The notes beneath the pieces were generated by a model, which was given only the letters and a program-made list of their open reading frames with translations, ran no database searches and was not told the origin of the DNA. From Archegozetes longisetosus (Eukaryota > Arthropoda > Arachnida > Sarcoptiformes > Trhypochthoniidae), in NCBI GenBank assembly GCA_018873245.2, contig JAEMBT020000002.1:620001-684000 (forward strand): 64,000 nt of DNA, in the 5' to 3' direction. The position numbers and the translations under genes were made by a program. The stretch's first letter is position 1; each line of letters opens with the position of its first letter. Shown in pieces: positions 34,383 through 47,250 of this stretch.

Positions 34383-37300
34383 ATGCCTATAAAAAACGTT
34401 TACGAATTGAATAATGAAGAAAAGGATGACATTGTTGAATGTGATGTAAGTATTTTTTTATAGGGTTGTTTTGCTCAAGGCTATATTTTAAGGCTTCGTA
34501 ACATTTCCTTGTTGCTTAACGCGTTCTCTAAATCTAAATGTCCTTCAATTTGGAGCTCAAGTAAATTGAGTTTTAGTTTTGAATTATTGTTAAAATTCCA
34601 AATTTGGTTCGTAGGTATTCAGGTTGATTGAAAAATTGTTATTTCATTTAGAATTCAAGTTTTACTCATCTATTCGTTCAGATGAACAGCAATAAATCGA
34701 AAATCAGTTGTTAAAAACATCCTATGCATAAACAAGTTTGGTCGATATCTTAAAGCCTAGAGACTAGCATAAAATGCACCTCATATGAGGATATTTCTTA
34801 ATTTTTTGGGATTTACTTTAGATATATCCAATTGACCAATACTTAGACTTAAGACTTAAACGGAAGCTTCACTTAAGAAACACTTAAGCATTAGTTGCAT
34901 TACGATCTGCGTCAAAGACTCGGAAACACTAGTCAGTGTAAACAAGAAGTTTTAAAAATAGAAAGTCGTCATTTTCTCAAACAGGGTTTGAAAGGAGAAA
35001 ATTTACATTTCTTGTAAATGCATTTGTTTTTTTGGTGAAAACTAATAGCTATAAAGTATTTTAAATAAAAATAAAATTAATCTTAAACTGTATTATTTGC
35101 GAAATACTTGTTGAGGAGATAGTTCCAATAGAAATTTAACTTCAATAAAAACTTATCAATAGAGGAAATAGTCATATTTTTTGCCAAGAGTTTTGTTTAA
35201 GTTTTGGAGAAACTTATCTGAGATGGAAGTCAATCTTGACTTATTTATCGATCGAGTTAACCGAATAAAGTCTAAAGTTTTAAAGACTTGCATTGCCCAA
35301 TATTTGATAATCTACAATAATATATAGCTTGTTTCAATTTTAAGTTCACTAAAAGCCTGTCTTTAAGTCATTGGTCCCATTGCTACGATCGGCAAATGAG
35401 AGGTCTTGTATCCAATTCTTATTTGGTTTCGAAATGTTTTAGAAAGGTTTTAAAAAGTTTTGCATTACTTTGATAAGTGTTAAGTTCTAATTATTTTAAT
35501 GATTGAGAAAATAATTGATCTTGATTTGGACTCAAGCATTTCATAAGTTCTAAATTTGTAATAAAACATTTGTAAATATTTTTAAAATTATCTATCAATT
35601 ATTCGTTTAATAATTTTTGGAATCAACAATTTTTAAACTTTCGTCTAATGTTGAAAAAAATTTTAAAATATCTTTCAGAATATTATAGATTTATAACTTT
35701 TAGATCTAATAGATTGACAATTACATGTCTAAAGGATATACTGATAGTTTTGAAATACTCTATTTTACGACCGATAAGACGCGTGTGTCCTTAGAGACGC
35801 GAGAGAAAAAGTGGTTATTGAAAATAGACCTGTACATCGGACCCAAAACTCCTGGCCCGACCCGACCCGACCGACATTTTGTGTTCGTTTGTACGATCCG
35901 ATCCGACCCGAAAGTTGAAGAAGGCTGGCCCGACCCGACCCGAACGAGAATTAAAATTGCTAAAGAGGTAAAGCCTAATTAGTTTATTGATTAAGTTAGT
36001 TGTGGTCTGCATTACATTCATAACAAATGGACACAATATGAGAAATCTTTTGTTTTTTAGAATATTCAATAATTTTTCATTAATCTTTCTGAGAATATCA
36101 TATAGTTTGTTGTTTTCAATAGACAGAGATCTCATCTTCTGGTAATTAATTTTAATCAAATTCAGGTGATCAAATCATGAATACCGTCTCACTTCTGTCA
36201 TATTTTTCAATGTAATCTCTATTTGATTTTGGAATCCTAACTGTTTAGCCACTTTCTCCAAAGCTTTAAAGTTTTCGATCAATTCATTTATTGAATGTAC
36301 TCCATTACATTCATCAATAACATATTCTTGGACTGAATTCATTTTATGAGAGAGACATCCTACCTATAAAATATCTTTAAATGCAAGCTTCATTGCTAAA
36401 GGTTTATCTGCTAGCATAATATGATACTATCTCAAGCATATTTTTCGGAACTGTATTGTTCAAATATAATGCACTTTGAAATAAATTTCGGACCGACTTG
36501 TCCAATCCGACCTGATCCGACATTTTATGACACTCTGTAAGACCCGAACGAACCCGAGATTTTTAGCTCAAATCCGATCCGAACGAACCCGACCCGAGTC
36601 CGATGAACAGATCTAATTGAAAAAACTGGGGGAACACAAACAAGAGCGACTTATACGCTTATACAAAATATTGAATACAAGGTTAAAATTCGATCTTTAA
36701 AGTTTTTATGTTCAGCAGATTTCACTTAAAAGACAAATAAGACGCGTGAGTATATGAAGGTTATTTTATAGATCACTTAAGACAATCAACTTTATTACCA
36801 AACTTCTAAGTTAAGATTGCAAGTATTTCAACTTTCCAAAAGTTTTCTAAGTATAACACTGGGTAAACCTATGAGTAAATGAGTTATTTTTTAAAAATTA
36901 CTATAATTTAGTTATCATGTGCGGCGTGTAGGTCAGTACGACTCTTATGCTAAATCAAAAGTTTAAATTTCAAAATTTTTGCTGTGACTTATCCGCGAGT
37001 GCGCCATATCGGCCATAAAATAAGATACTTTTAAGTGATTTCCTTTTCACGTATTCTTCATTTGGATTCTCAGAACGAAGAATTAAGTTGTTTGAATATA
37101 CAAGAGATGAGAGATCGCGACACAACTGCTGTTGAAGTCAAAAATGTTTGGTTCAAATACCGGGGTTTTGGTGGTGAAATTTATAATCTACAGAATATTA
37201 ATATGAATGTGACACAGAGTTTAATGTAAGCAAAAGAATAATGATAAAAACTAGTTTGATGACACAATAAGAGAAAGTCACTTTTCTAACTATACAGTAA

Positions 37301-40300
37301 TCAATTATAGCTAATTTTTGAATTAATTTAAAGCTTTATTTAGGTGAACATTTAAATGTTTTCTTGTATCAATTTATTGAAGTTAGAAGTGCTCTTATAA
37401 TTGATTTTGCATCTAAACAGTTATGGATTACTTGGTCCGAGTGGTTGCGGAAAGACTACGCTTTTGAGATGTATCGTCGGCAGATTAAAACCGATTTGTG
37501 GCAGTATCAAAGTTTTCGGGACAATACCGGGCACCAAAAACGCTTGTATTCCCGGACCAGGTGTCGGATATATGCCTCAGGTACTAGAAACATTAAATTC
37601 AAACTTAATTTCATAAAAATTTTTAAAAATAGTTACCATATTTAGGACTTAGCTCTGTATCAGAGATTCACAATTTATGAAATACTCAACTATTTCGCAA
37701 TTATTAATGGTATTCATAGCGGAAAAATTAAGTCCAGAATTGAATTTTTGATCACATTTCTTAATCTACCGGCAGCTAATAAATTGATTTCTAATTTAAG
37801 GTTTCATTAATTGAATTGAGTTTCTTACTTAAGCTGAAAGATAAATTGACTTATTTTGTAGTGGAGGTCAGAAAAGAAGAGTTTCTTTAGCCGCGGCTCT
37901 CGTCCATAATCCACCACTCCTTATCTTAGATGAACCTACTGTTGGTGTTGATCCACTTCTTCGTGAGCGGTGAGTACAAGAATAATTCAAAATAATTTAT
38001 TTTTAACAGTGAAGACCAAATTTTAGTTGGTTTAAAAATTGAATCATTTGCTTGATAAATGGGATAAACGAATAGTTTAATAGCATACTAAATAGTTTCT
38101 CTCACTAATCTTTATTATTATTTTGAGATTTGAGTTTTAGTAACCTATATTGATAAATGTTATCAAATTCCTTAGTTTATAATTGATCTAATTCTTATTT
38201 ATCGCAATACTAAGGATCTGGGACCATTTGATATCACTAACAAGGACTGAACGCATGACGATAATAATCACAACTCATTATGTCGAAGAAGCAAAAAGAG
38301 CTCACTTAGTGAGTTATCAAATTATCAATTAGAAAAAATAAAATCAATTTATCTAAATTTTTAATTTGATGATAAAAATTTCGACTTTAAGATAGGTTTC
38401 ATGCGCGAAAGCTGTTTATTACTAGAACAGAAACCAATGGATGTCTTAAGTCGATATAATGTGACAAATCTTGAAGAAGCTTTCTTGAAATTGAGTCAAA
38501 CTCAACAGATTAACGATAGTTACTTAAATCAAAACCCAATCAAAAATGAAAATTTGACTAAAAATAAGTTGTTTGAAGTCTACACTAAACCTGAAGATCT
38601 CATAATCAGAAGCGATTCCGGAGAAATTGAAATTATTGACCAAAAGAGAGATGAAAATGTCGAATGTCTAGATATCAAACGGATGAAAGCTTTGTTTAAC
38701 AAAAACTTTATTTTTCTTAAGAGAAACGTAATGTAAGTATTGTTTTGTATTGATTTTCAAAATTGGTTTTAGTTTTTGCTGGAAAAAACTAATTTTTATA
38801 TTGATTGTAATTAGAGCATTAATTTTCGCATTAATATTGCCGGCAATTCAAATGTTAATATTCTGTACATGCATTGGAAATGAGCCCAAAATCATCAAAA
38901 TCGGTGTCTATGACTTCAGTCGCGAATTAAATGACACTGACTTCGAATCGATTGGTCACAGAATCATTCACAACTATACCAATAAAATTGGTTCCGAGAG
39001 ATTGAAAGCGGTATCAAAAGCAAATTTAAAACAAAAGGGTTCTCAAACAGTTTTACGATTTTAGACATACTATTCATCAGCCGAAGAAGCCATCAATTCG
39101 GTTAGGTCAGGAACCAATTGGGCTGCGCTTGTATTCGGCGAATATTTTGCTGAATCATTGATTGATAGAATAAATGCCGAACCATTTTATAGCATTGACG
39201 ATGAAGTTATCGAGGACTCAACTGTTAAATTATACGCCGATATGACAAGTAATAACTATTTCTGTGAGGGCCTGATATGTGATGTTTGATAGTGTACACT
39301 TAACCTGCTCTTACCTAAAACTATTATATTAAGCTTAAAGTCAATTTTACGTAACTAAAGTTATGAATTTTTCAGATTTTTTAGTGATCGAATCAATGTT
39401 CAGAGAATTATCGGAAATGGTGAACACTTTCGCATACGAATCGCTATCTATACTTCCGGGCGCTAACCACAACTCAATTAAAAATATTATTGAATTGCAA
39501 GAGCCACCAATCTATGGAACCAAAAATCCTAATTTCAAAACATATACTGCTTCAGGAGTTATACTGACTCTCGCTTTTATGATGGCTTTACTATTAACTA
39601 CGCTTATATTCGTTAACGAACGAAAAGAGGGTCAGTTCGAGAGATGCCTTATCGCTGGAATCAAAGCTTATCAGATATTTGTGGCCTATGTTTCATTACA
39701 ACTGGTAGTTATGTTAACGCAAGTCGTCCTATTATTATTGACTGCATTTGTAATATTTAGTATTCCTATCTCGGGCTCTTATGCTCTAGTAATCGCTTTA
39801 ACACTACTTCAGGTATTGCATAGTGACTTAATCATATTTATTGAAAGTTCAATCGAATTTTTTAAGGTTTTAATGTTAGTTACTAAAAATTGATTATAAT
39901 TTTTTAGGGAATCGGAGGAACGTGTGCTGGATTTTTCATATCTGCTATTTGTGACGAAGAACAGACTGCTTTTATTGTGGCTTTCGGTTCATTTTTCGCA
40001 TCGCTTCTATTGAGCGGAGTTTTCTGGCCATTAGAGTCGATGCCAGACATTATTCGGTAATTTGGTGTTCTTTTTCGATAGACCTTTAAATCGTAATGTT
40101 ATACTAGTTTTGAATGATTAACTAATGTTTAACTCTTTGATTATACAGGTACTCTAGTTATTCACTGCCGCAAACATTAGCAGTTGAGTCGTTCAGAGCT
40201 ATCACACTTAGAGGTTGGGGTCTAGAGTATTTCGATGTTTGGATTGGATTCATATCCACTATTGTCTGGATTATAATCTATGTGTGCGGAACAATACTAA

Positions 40301-40320
40301 CTATTTCTTATAAGACATAA
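34383..40320 (+). CDS. ABCH-type ABC half transporter (12 exons)
   Basis: This is a membrane ATPase with the layout NBD then TMD, as in ABCG/ABCH half transporters. The exons are 34383-34445, 37074-37225, 37421-37580, 37646-37800, 37862-37969, 38215-38308, 38392-38732, 38773-39010, 39065-39248, 39376-39812, 39908-40056 and 40149-40320. All phases agree and give 750 residues. The NBD has Walker A GPSGCGKT (77-84), signature SGGQKRR (177 onward), Walker B LLILDEP and H-loop TTHYVEEA. The TMD has spans such as [20 protein letters not shown] and a C-terminal set from [20 protein letters not shown], ending in [20 protein letters not shown], typical of ABCH. ABCH proteins are characteristic of arthropods. 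Exon 1 ([16 protein letters not shown]) is inferred from splice phase across a 2.6-kb intron. Otherwise translation could start at 37107. The substrate is unknown; lipid or xenobiotic export is usual for the group. Confidence 0.88.
35825..36615 (-). mobile_element. hAT-type DNA transposon in the ABCH first intron
   Basis: The 791-bp element is flanked by a perfect 8-bp direct repeat ATTGAAAA (35817-35824 and 36616-36623), the hAT target length. Its ends are inverted repeats, TAGACCTGTACATCGGAC on the left and TAGATCTGTTCATCGGAC at the right (inverted). Next to each end are GC-rich arrays of CCCGACCC-type units. The minus strand has broken coding pieces of a hAT-like transposase ([43 protein letters not shown]). 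Confidence 0.88.
35990..36430 (-). pseudogene. hAT transposase fragment
   Basis: Fragments on the minus strand read [36 protein letters not shown] and [10 protein letters not shown]. This order (Cys/His block, helical spacer, then a 'D.TRW'-like place here decayed) suits the middle of a hAT transposase. The family call depends mainly on the 8-bp target duplication of the enclosing element. Confidence 0.55.
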
Positions 40321-42027
40321 TCAAATGCACTTTTTATAGTTCTTGCTTGAAAAGTGTTCAGTACTCTATATATTTTTAGATATATTTTTGTTATTAATTG
40401 CCAATCAACACCAAAGGCTGTCAATACTTTTACTTAAAATAATTTTTTTATATATACCGGGTAAAAATATTCTATTTTTGTGCCAACTTTATGTATAAAT
40501 TGTTTTTTGTCTACTAATTTTATATTGAAACAATGTTATCTTGAACCATGAAAAACATATTAAATACTTTAAAGTCTATTTTTAATAAAATTGAAATATG
40601 AGGAAAAGGTTTCATTATTTTTAAATGCTTCAACTAATTGTTTAGACAGTTTATATTAAAAAGTAATTGTTGTTGAATAGCTTCAATTGATTATAAGTAA
40701 AATCCATAGTTGTTATTCATGTTTGATGGGATGGCATCAGAACTTAATAGACAACTGGTTGAAAAAAATGCAAAATCTATTCTTCAGAGAAGTTCGAATT
40801 CTACGCTTAAGGTATTATTTATTTGATTCAGTATAGAAGAAGGTTAAACAAAATTTAATTTCATTAATGGCAATTAGCTAAAAGCTCGTCAGTGTACGAA
40901 TCGAATTATACTACACTCTATAGTAGAAACTTGATACACATTTATCATTAGATATTTAAGTTTTCGGTCGATAATCATGTCTTTATTATCAAAATGGTCA
41001 GTGGCTAACTTTCGGTAGCCTAAACAGCCCATCTCCAGTCATTAAGTCATGCTAGTTCTAACTGTACCTTATTTGATTCCTATGACCACCATAGTCTCGA
41101 CTGTCAAACATATACGTAAGAGAATATGTTAGGATATGGATCATTTGTTAACGCACAATATCCGTAGGAATATTCCATTCTTTACACACTGAATATATCC
41201 TAAATTCCATAATATGAACTTGTCAATTATGAAATTCTATAAATTATCTGTACATTCGTTTACTTAAACTACTTAAACAAAATTTTATATATAAAAATTA
41301 AAATAATATTCAAGCTCTTGCAACATGATCTCCTCTCTATATGATATTTGATGACGATTACTCTCTTTCATTATCTCTGAATCTTCGCTAATCTTATTAA
41401 TCTTCGCTCGTAAGGTTTAGTTCAAAACCTATTTATTTATTCAATTATTGATAAATTTTTCTCATCATGGATTAATTTGATTTTTTCAACTTATAAAATT
41501 TATTCAATATTTAGATAGTTTGGGGACTTAACAAATGAAAGTCATGCGTAAAAATAAAGAAGTATGAAGAGCTCCTCATCTGATAACAAATTAATTCCGG
41601 AAACAAATGGCGACTTATGCTAAATATAAAATAGCATTTTGATATCTCCTGATTCTCCGACTTAATTCAGTGAATACTTTTAAACTTCTCCTTCAAACAT
41701 ATCATCCGACTGTGTATTAGCAGTGCCCGAAGCTTCTAGAAGTTTGTTTCAACAGCTGCGAAGCTCAAACTGATTGAAAATTGAAATTAACTTATGAATC
41801 TTAAAAGATCATAACATGCCAATTTTCAATATTTCATACTTGGTAGCTTTTGTTCGGATTCCCTTCTGCCCAATTCGAGTGATAAACACTTTGTAAACAT
41901 TTAGATATGAGATAGATTGTATACTGAGGAGAATGTCACATATATCAAAAAATAGATTTTAAAAATTCTTAAAAGGACTATCATTCAATCAAAATTGACA
42001 AGTTTCAGATCAACAAAATTCCGAATA
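40321..42027. other. Intergenic, nothing recognised
   Basis: About 1.7 kb of AT-rich sequence downstream of the ABCH gene with no supported gene or repeat. Confidence 0.4.
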
Positions 42028-42360
42028 TCAATTGTAATTTTTTCGATCCTCTGCAACATATAGACAATCGAACATAAGATCAGTCTGAAACCCGATCAAA
42101 TACATCAAAAACTTATAGATCCTTGATAGAACTGAAGTGCCGGCACCGACATTATTAATAAGTATATCACTTCTGTCAAATTTACTAATTGTCGAATCGA
42201 TCAATCTTTTGTAATCATCCTCTTTGTTAAGATCTGCCACAGCTACAAGAGCTTATGATCGTTATATGAAACTTCATTACATTCTTGAGTCAATTGTGGC
42301 ACATTCTGTGTGTTACGACCAGTGACCAAAACTTGTACAGATCAATTTAAAAAGGTTTTA
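42028..42360 (-). pseudogene. Short-chain dehydrogenase/reductase (SDR) fragment
   Basis: The minus strand reads VLVTGRNTQNVPQLTQE in one frame, then after a shift VAVADLNKEDDYKRLIDSTI and SKFDRSDILINNVGAG. This is the N-terminal half of a classical SDR: a 'VTGR' near the cofactor loop, the 'DL..eed...li' segment and an NNVG version of the NNAG motif. The catalytic YxxxK part is missing, and the next residues do not look like SDR. It is a truncated relic. Confidence 0.7.
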
Positions 42361-43449
42361 AATTGATTTCATAGTAAAGAGCTAAATAGAAGGTAATCAT
42401 GATATCTGTCAAAATATAGCTTCTTATCAAACATCAATTTCAAAGATGGGTTTGAATAACGCTTTGACCTTACAATAAAATGAATTGAAGTCAGATCACC
42501 AAAACGTTATTTAGAATTGAAGTATTGATGTTTTGCGAACTTCTTGTCAACCCAGTACTCTAAGTGATAGATGAAAGTAAAATTGAAACAGACTTGTGGT
42601 TCGTATCTTCCTCGAGATAAGACTTTGGCAAATTATTTTCAATAATTCTTGGCATAAAACAGTTGAAAATGAACTCATATCTGATATATTAGTAAGCGAT
42701 CAATTTAACGCTTTTTGAATTTAACTGTATACCAACTTTAGAAAATATTTAGCCAGCTGCAGCTCAGATACCAGAGCTCGAGTCTATTAAAAACGTATTT
42801 TTTCATTAAAACGTCTACTTTTAGATACTATTTTCAAGCATTTATTCTAAATAGTATTTAAAAAGTTATTTCAATAGTATTCAATAGATGTGTAGCTTTT
42901 ATAGTGAGAAATTATTGTAATATAAAAATATTGAAGCTAACTATTGATTATCAAAGCAAGAATTTATTATGTAATCATAATCAATAATTGGCTTCAACAT
43001 CGAAATTTTGATATCATAATAGGAAAGTTGACATCATGTATTGGCTCAAAATGACTGGCGGAAACTCCAGTTTCAGACATTTTTACTTCAACCTCATCTT
43101 TGATGATCGTTCCAATGTGTTGACCAGGATTAATGTTTGAAATTTACATGTTGGGCTTCAGCTTCAAACTTTAAGATTAGATTCCGTTATGTAAGTTTAA
43201 AGATCTTTTTAGTCCTGGTTTGGTTTTCTGGTTGGTAGTTTTTGCTCTGACTTCCTATCAAAAGATCTACAATGAAGCCCCTGACTAGAATTAAAAGTTT
43301 TAGACGGCCTAACCTCAGGTTTGGTCTTAGGCTAAGCCTACAGCATAAACCTTGATTTGGTCAGGTTAACCTCTTGGTCTCCAAGTACACAAATTATCGA
43401 GAATAAATAAAGACTTCAAAATGAAATAAAAAGACCATATTTAAATAGC
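42361..43449. other. Intergenic, repeat-like in the last part
   Basis: Mostly noncoding. From about 43270 there are CCTAACCTCAGG and TAGGCTAAGCC-like units whose inverse kind recurs at 43750-43860 (TTAGGCTTAGTC). They may be the worn ends of the hAT remnant between them. Confidence 0.35.
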
Positions 43450-43638
43450 ATAGCAACGCAGTGTCAAATTACAAATTCAATGTTGAAATGTTTTGCAATT
43501 CCAGACACATGTGTTCCTAGTGAGCAGGTATTCTCAAAATCTGGGAATTTGATAACTCAAAGAGGCAATCGTTTGAATAAGAAAACTATTAAAATGTTGA
43601 TGCTTCTAGAATGGTGGTTCAAGTTTTTTAGTGATTAA
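43450..43638 (+). pseudogene. hAT transposase C-terminal (dimerisation) fragment
   Basis: An open stretch reads SMLKCFAIPDTCVPSEQVFS, then KSGNLITQRGNRLNKKTIKM, then LMLLEWWFKFF and a stop. It is the hAT C-terminal dimerisation block ('..A.PATSVPSERVFS.AG.....R.RL......LL'). No N-terminal part was found upstream in this orientation. The preserved frame suggests moderate age. Confidence 0.82.
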
Positions 43639-44693
43639 TATGAATATTACTTTCGTTTGTATTTTGACTGTACCTAATCAACAATGCACAATAAATCACT
43701 TATCATTTGCTTAATCATTTAGTAAAGAATTTATGTAAGAAGTTTCTCACGTGGGAGACTAAGAGGTTAGACTGAGGTTGAGGCTTTAGGTCTGAGGTTA
43801 AGCCTTAAGACTACGCCTTAGGCTTAGTCTTAGGTTTAATCTTTAACTCTGCCCCTGGCTTGAAACTCTGATTTTGAAATGCGTCTTTCTTTTTCTTTTA
43901 ATAATTGAATTTACTCTAATAAGTAAGGAATTGTGACTTTGACTGTACTATTTAAGTTAATTGAAACTAATACATTTAGTAACAAAACCTCTGATCTATG
44001 TTAATTAATTTTAGAAAAACTGTCTTAATTTTCTTAGAAATGATTTCGTGGTCTTTTTCTACGAATATTCTCTCAAACATATTGTATAAGAAATTTCAAA
44101 ATAATAATATTGATTGTTTTGAAACGTACTAAAAAGCTAAATTAAGATAGATTATTCGTTTGAATGAGACATAATTTTATTCTCAATCAATCTTAAACAA
44201 TAAATAATAACCGTATTCATAGAGGCAAATTCAGAAAATGGACCATAATTAGTAATTATGTGCTTCATTGAGGATCGAAAATCAATATGACACATTAAAA
44301 TACAGCTCTTTTGTTATATCTTAATAAACTATTATAGTGAAGCTAAAAAGTGTGAAAATTATTACTCAAACGTAGCTCGTTTATCATCAACATTGAAATC
44401 GCTATTTCTCAAAGCATTTTGGTTATTAGACTGAGTGCATGGCACAATTTTTCTATAACTCAATACATTTTTATTAGATTCTAATAAAAAGTGTACTATA
44501 TGATGTAATTTCAATGTTGTTCATATACTTTGAATAGAGAATCTCATTAATAATAAAGTGAATAAATTGATTTTCCGATATTTCTCTTCGAAAACTTGTG
44601 AATTTAATTTGTTTCGAATTTATTTTCAGAGAATTTTTAGAGCCTTGAAGTTGAGCTTCGGAAGCAAAGTTTTTAGACCCAAAAATATTAGAA
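43639..44693. other. Upstream region of the first IR-like gene
   Basis: Repeat-like units occupy the first 220 bp (see 42361-43449). The rest is AT-rich and noncoding. Confidence 0.4.
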
Positions 44694-46591
44694 ATGAGTG
44701 AACATGACCTCATTGAATGTGTAGAATTAGTGCCAAATACTATTTATTTTGATAGCAATACAGACGAATTTACAAATTTAACGCCTATTATAGTGAACGG
44801 CAACACTCGGATAGTAGAATCTGTAAGAAAGCTGAATATTTTGGATCAAATATTTAATTTAAATTCATAAATTCAATGATTAGAATAAGTTTTGTGGGTA
44901 TGAGAAAGAATTATTTGACATACTGAAATCTCCAAAGTTTGGAAAATTCAATATAACATATCTGAAAGAAATTGGAGACCAATCAAAGTTCATGGAATCA
45001 AAGGTTTAACTTCTATCTTATTATTTTGAGTTGAACTCTTAAAAACTTGCTTATTACCATATTTATATAAGTGATTCTTTAAAATAAAGGGTATAGACTT
45101 GATTTTATCTCCGACTACGATAGAAGAATGGCTTATCTCATATGCAAAGTCTCCCTGGACCAGACAAGAAACCAATATTCAGATATTGAGCGCATTATAT
45201 CCACAACCGAGAAGTCTTTTTAGACATCTAAACATAACTTTCTCTCAAATCGTATGGCTATTAATTCTTGAATCCATACTTGCAGTCACAGTAATGGTTT
45301 ACGTGATAGGAAAATTTCAAAGTATTTCAGTTTTTCTATTCATTAATGAAACTAATTTTCAGTTTTAAGAAATTAATTTTTTAGCAAATGGGAAACTGAA
45401 GGAAAAATATCGAAGGGATAGGAGTTTGGTGGAAGCTTTTATACTGACATGTAGTTATCTAGTTAATTATGGTTCAAATAAAAATGATTCTCTATTGATA
45501 AATATTTGGTCATTCGCTTCTCTAATACTCATATCGTGTTTTTCTGGCAATGTATTGTCGTCACTTGTCAACCAAGATATGAAAAGTATTGATAGTTTTA
45601 AAGAATTGGCCGAAACAAACTTGACTATTATGAGTGGAAATTCATCTTATTTTCAATATATCAATAAGACGCTGACTATAAACAATATACTGACTCAATT
45701 GAACGATAGGGCTCTGTTTGTTGAAGACTATGATGTGAGTTAAGACCTCATAAAATTGATGCATGAACTGAAAAGCACTCAAATTTATCAATAGGCCTGT
45801 ATGTTCTAGAAATATTTATAGATGAATAATTTGCAGAAGAACAAGATAAAAGTTTACTTTCATTGCTTTCAGTTAATTCCTTCGTCCAGCAAACGACCAA
45901 GCCCTTATATTTTTGAAATTTTCAGTATTGTTTCTAAATATGATATAAATATTAACAATAAATTAATTTGAAGTAATGTTAATTTAAGTGAAATTTTTTA
46001 TAGCTAAAGGTCAAAGATTATATAATAAAAGAAGTATCTGATCGAAAAGCTGCTTATTTGAGAGAAGGATTCTATATATCAAGCTTGAAAAATCAAAATC
46101 CACATAGACCAACAGCTATTGCAAGTGAAGGATACCTACCGGTACTGATTGGTTATCCGATCAATAAGATTATGAACAGAGCCAGAGAACAAATTTATAA
46201 CATGTAAAGAAGTTGCTTTGATCAAAAAATAAATTGGTCCTTTAATTGGGTTTGTATTCTTTACAGAATCAAACGTACAGTTGAAGTTGGAATTATTAAT
46301 CGCTGGACTTTGAGATACATAATGAATGACAAGATAATTGGTGCGAATAATGCGAGAAATGCTTCGAAGGATAATAACCATATTTCTGACTTTAGGAATA
46401 ATTCTATTATTATTACTATTGAAATGTTGCGCGACTTATTCATACTTTTAGGTTTTGGTTATATTTTTTCTTTGTTAACATTTTTGATTGAGTTCTGCAA
46501 AATATATCTCGATATTTGCACTCCTTTTAATGCATTCACTAAAAAATTTTTTCAGAATAAAATAGATTTTTCTCTTATAAATACGAATTAA
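44694..46591 (+). CDS. Ionotropic-receptor-like protein, copy 1 (six exons)
   Basis: This is a divergent ionotropic glutamate receptor-like channel (IR family), which in arthropods serves taste, smell or other sensing. The exons are 44694-44822, 44884-45003, 45090-45321, 45385-45734, 46004-46203 and 46267-46591, giving 451 residues with clean phases. The S1 ligand lobe appears as GYEKELFDILKSPKFGKFNI and DLILSPTTIEEWL. M1 is near residues 137-157 (IVWLLILESILAVTVMVYVI). A pore region follows, then M3 (LINIWSFASLILISCFSGNV), the equivalent of the 'SYTANLAA' region. The S2 lobe contains DRKAAYLREGFY. The last span lies in LFILLGFGYIFSLLTFLIEF. There is no N-terminal signal peptide or amino-terminal domain in this model, so an upstream exon may be missing. 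Copies 2 and 3 share exon lengths. Confidence 0.8.
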
Positions 46592-47250
46592 TGTAAACGA
46601 GGTCTTAAAGAACACTATGAATGTTTGTTCGTGTGATCCTATGATTTCTTATGTTTCGATTCAATTTAACACTTCAATAGCACATGTCATACTTGTATAT
46701 GATTCGCTTTTCAATCAATTAACTACCTCTGTATTGAATCAGTGCTCTTTCAATAAGATTTCATTTACGAGGCATAAACTGATTCTTACTTAAACTAACG
46801 CCTCAGTGTTTACACAAATAGCACAAGTTGCACTACTATATTTAATAGTAAATTAAAATATGAAAGTGTTTTCGAAATTGACTTGGCTTTTATAGCTAAT
46901 GAGACTCAGCATATTGTTTAATTAACCTGATTCGTGAAAGCATTTCAAATTTATATTTGATTGATTTATAATGCCTGGAGTCACTCTATATCGATATAAA
47001 ACTTATTATTCTCCACATGATGTCTATCTGTTGATCATATCAAATTTTATACACATAATGCGTAAAAACCAAACTGAACTAGAAGTTTATGTATCTATGT
47101 GCTTGTCAACTGAAAAATTTCTGTTATATTCTGCATATGATATATATTTGCTATAAAAATATTAAAAATATTAAAAATTCAAAAATCCTAAACAAGTGTT
47201 AAAGTCATTAATCTATTGACATATCTGGAAATCAGGAATATTTTAAAATT
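46592..47250. other. Spacer between IR-like copies 1 and 2
   Basis: No gene seen. An open frame at 46971-47156 is not supported. Confidence 0.4.

Noticed and set aside
35815..36159. 114-residue minus-strand frame in the ABCH first intron as a gene
   Set aside because: Its C-terminal part is translation of the GGGTCGGG-type end of the hAT element, so it is transposon sequence.
39062..39064. In-frame stop TAG in the ABCH gene
   Set aside because: A 54-bp GTATCA...TTTTAG intron at 39011-39064 removes it in phase and fits the usual intron size here.
43190..43870. Intact hAT element around the C-terminal fragment
   Set aside because: GCCCCTG occurs near both sides but not in the opposed orientation needed for terminal inverted repeats, and no 8-bp duplication was found.
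46971..47156. 61-residue frame between IR-like copies 1 and 2
   Set aside because: No signal peptide, domain or splice sites; composition matches background.
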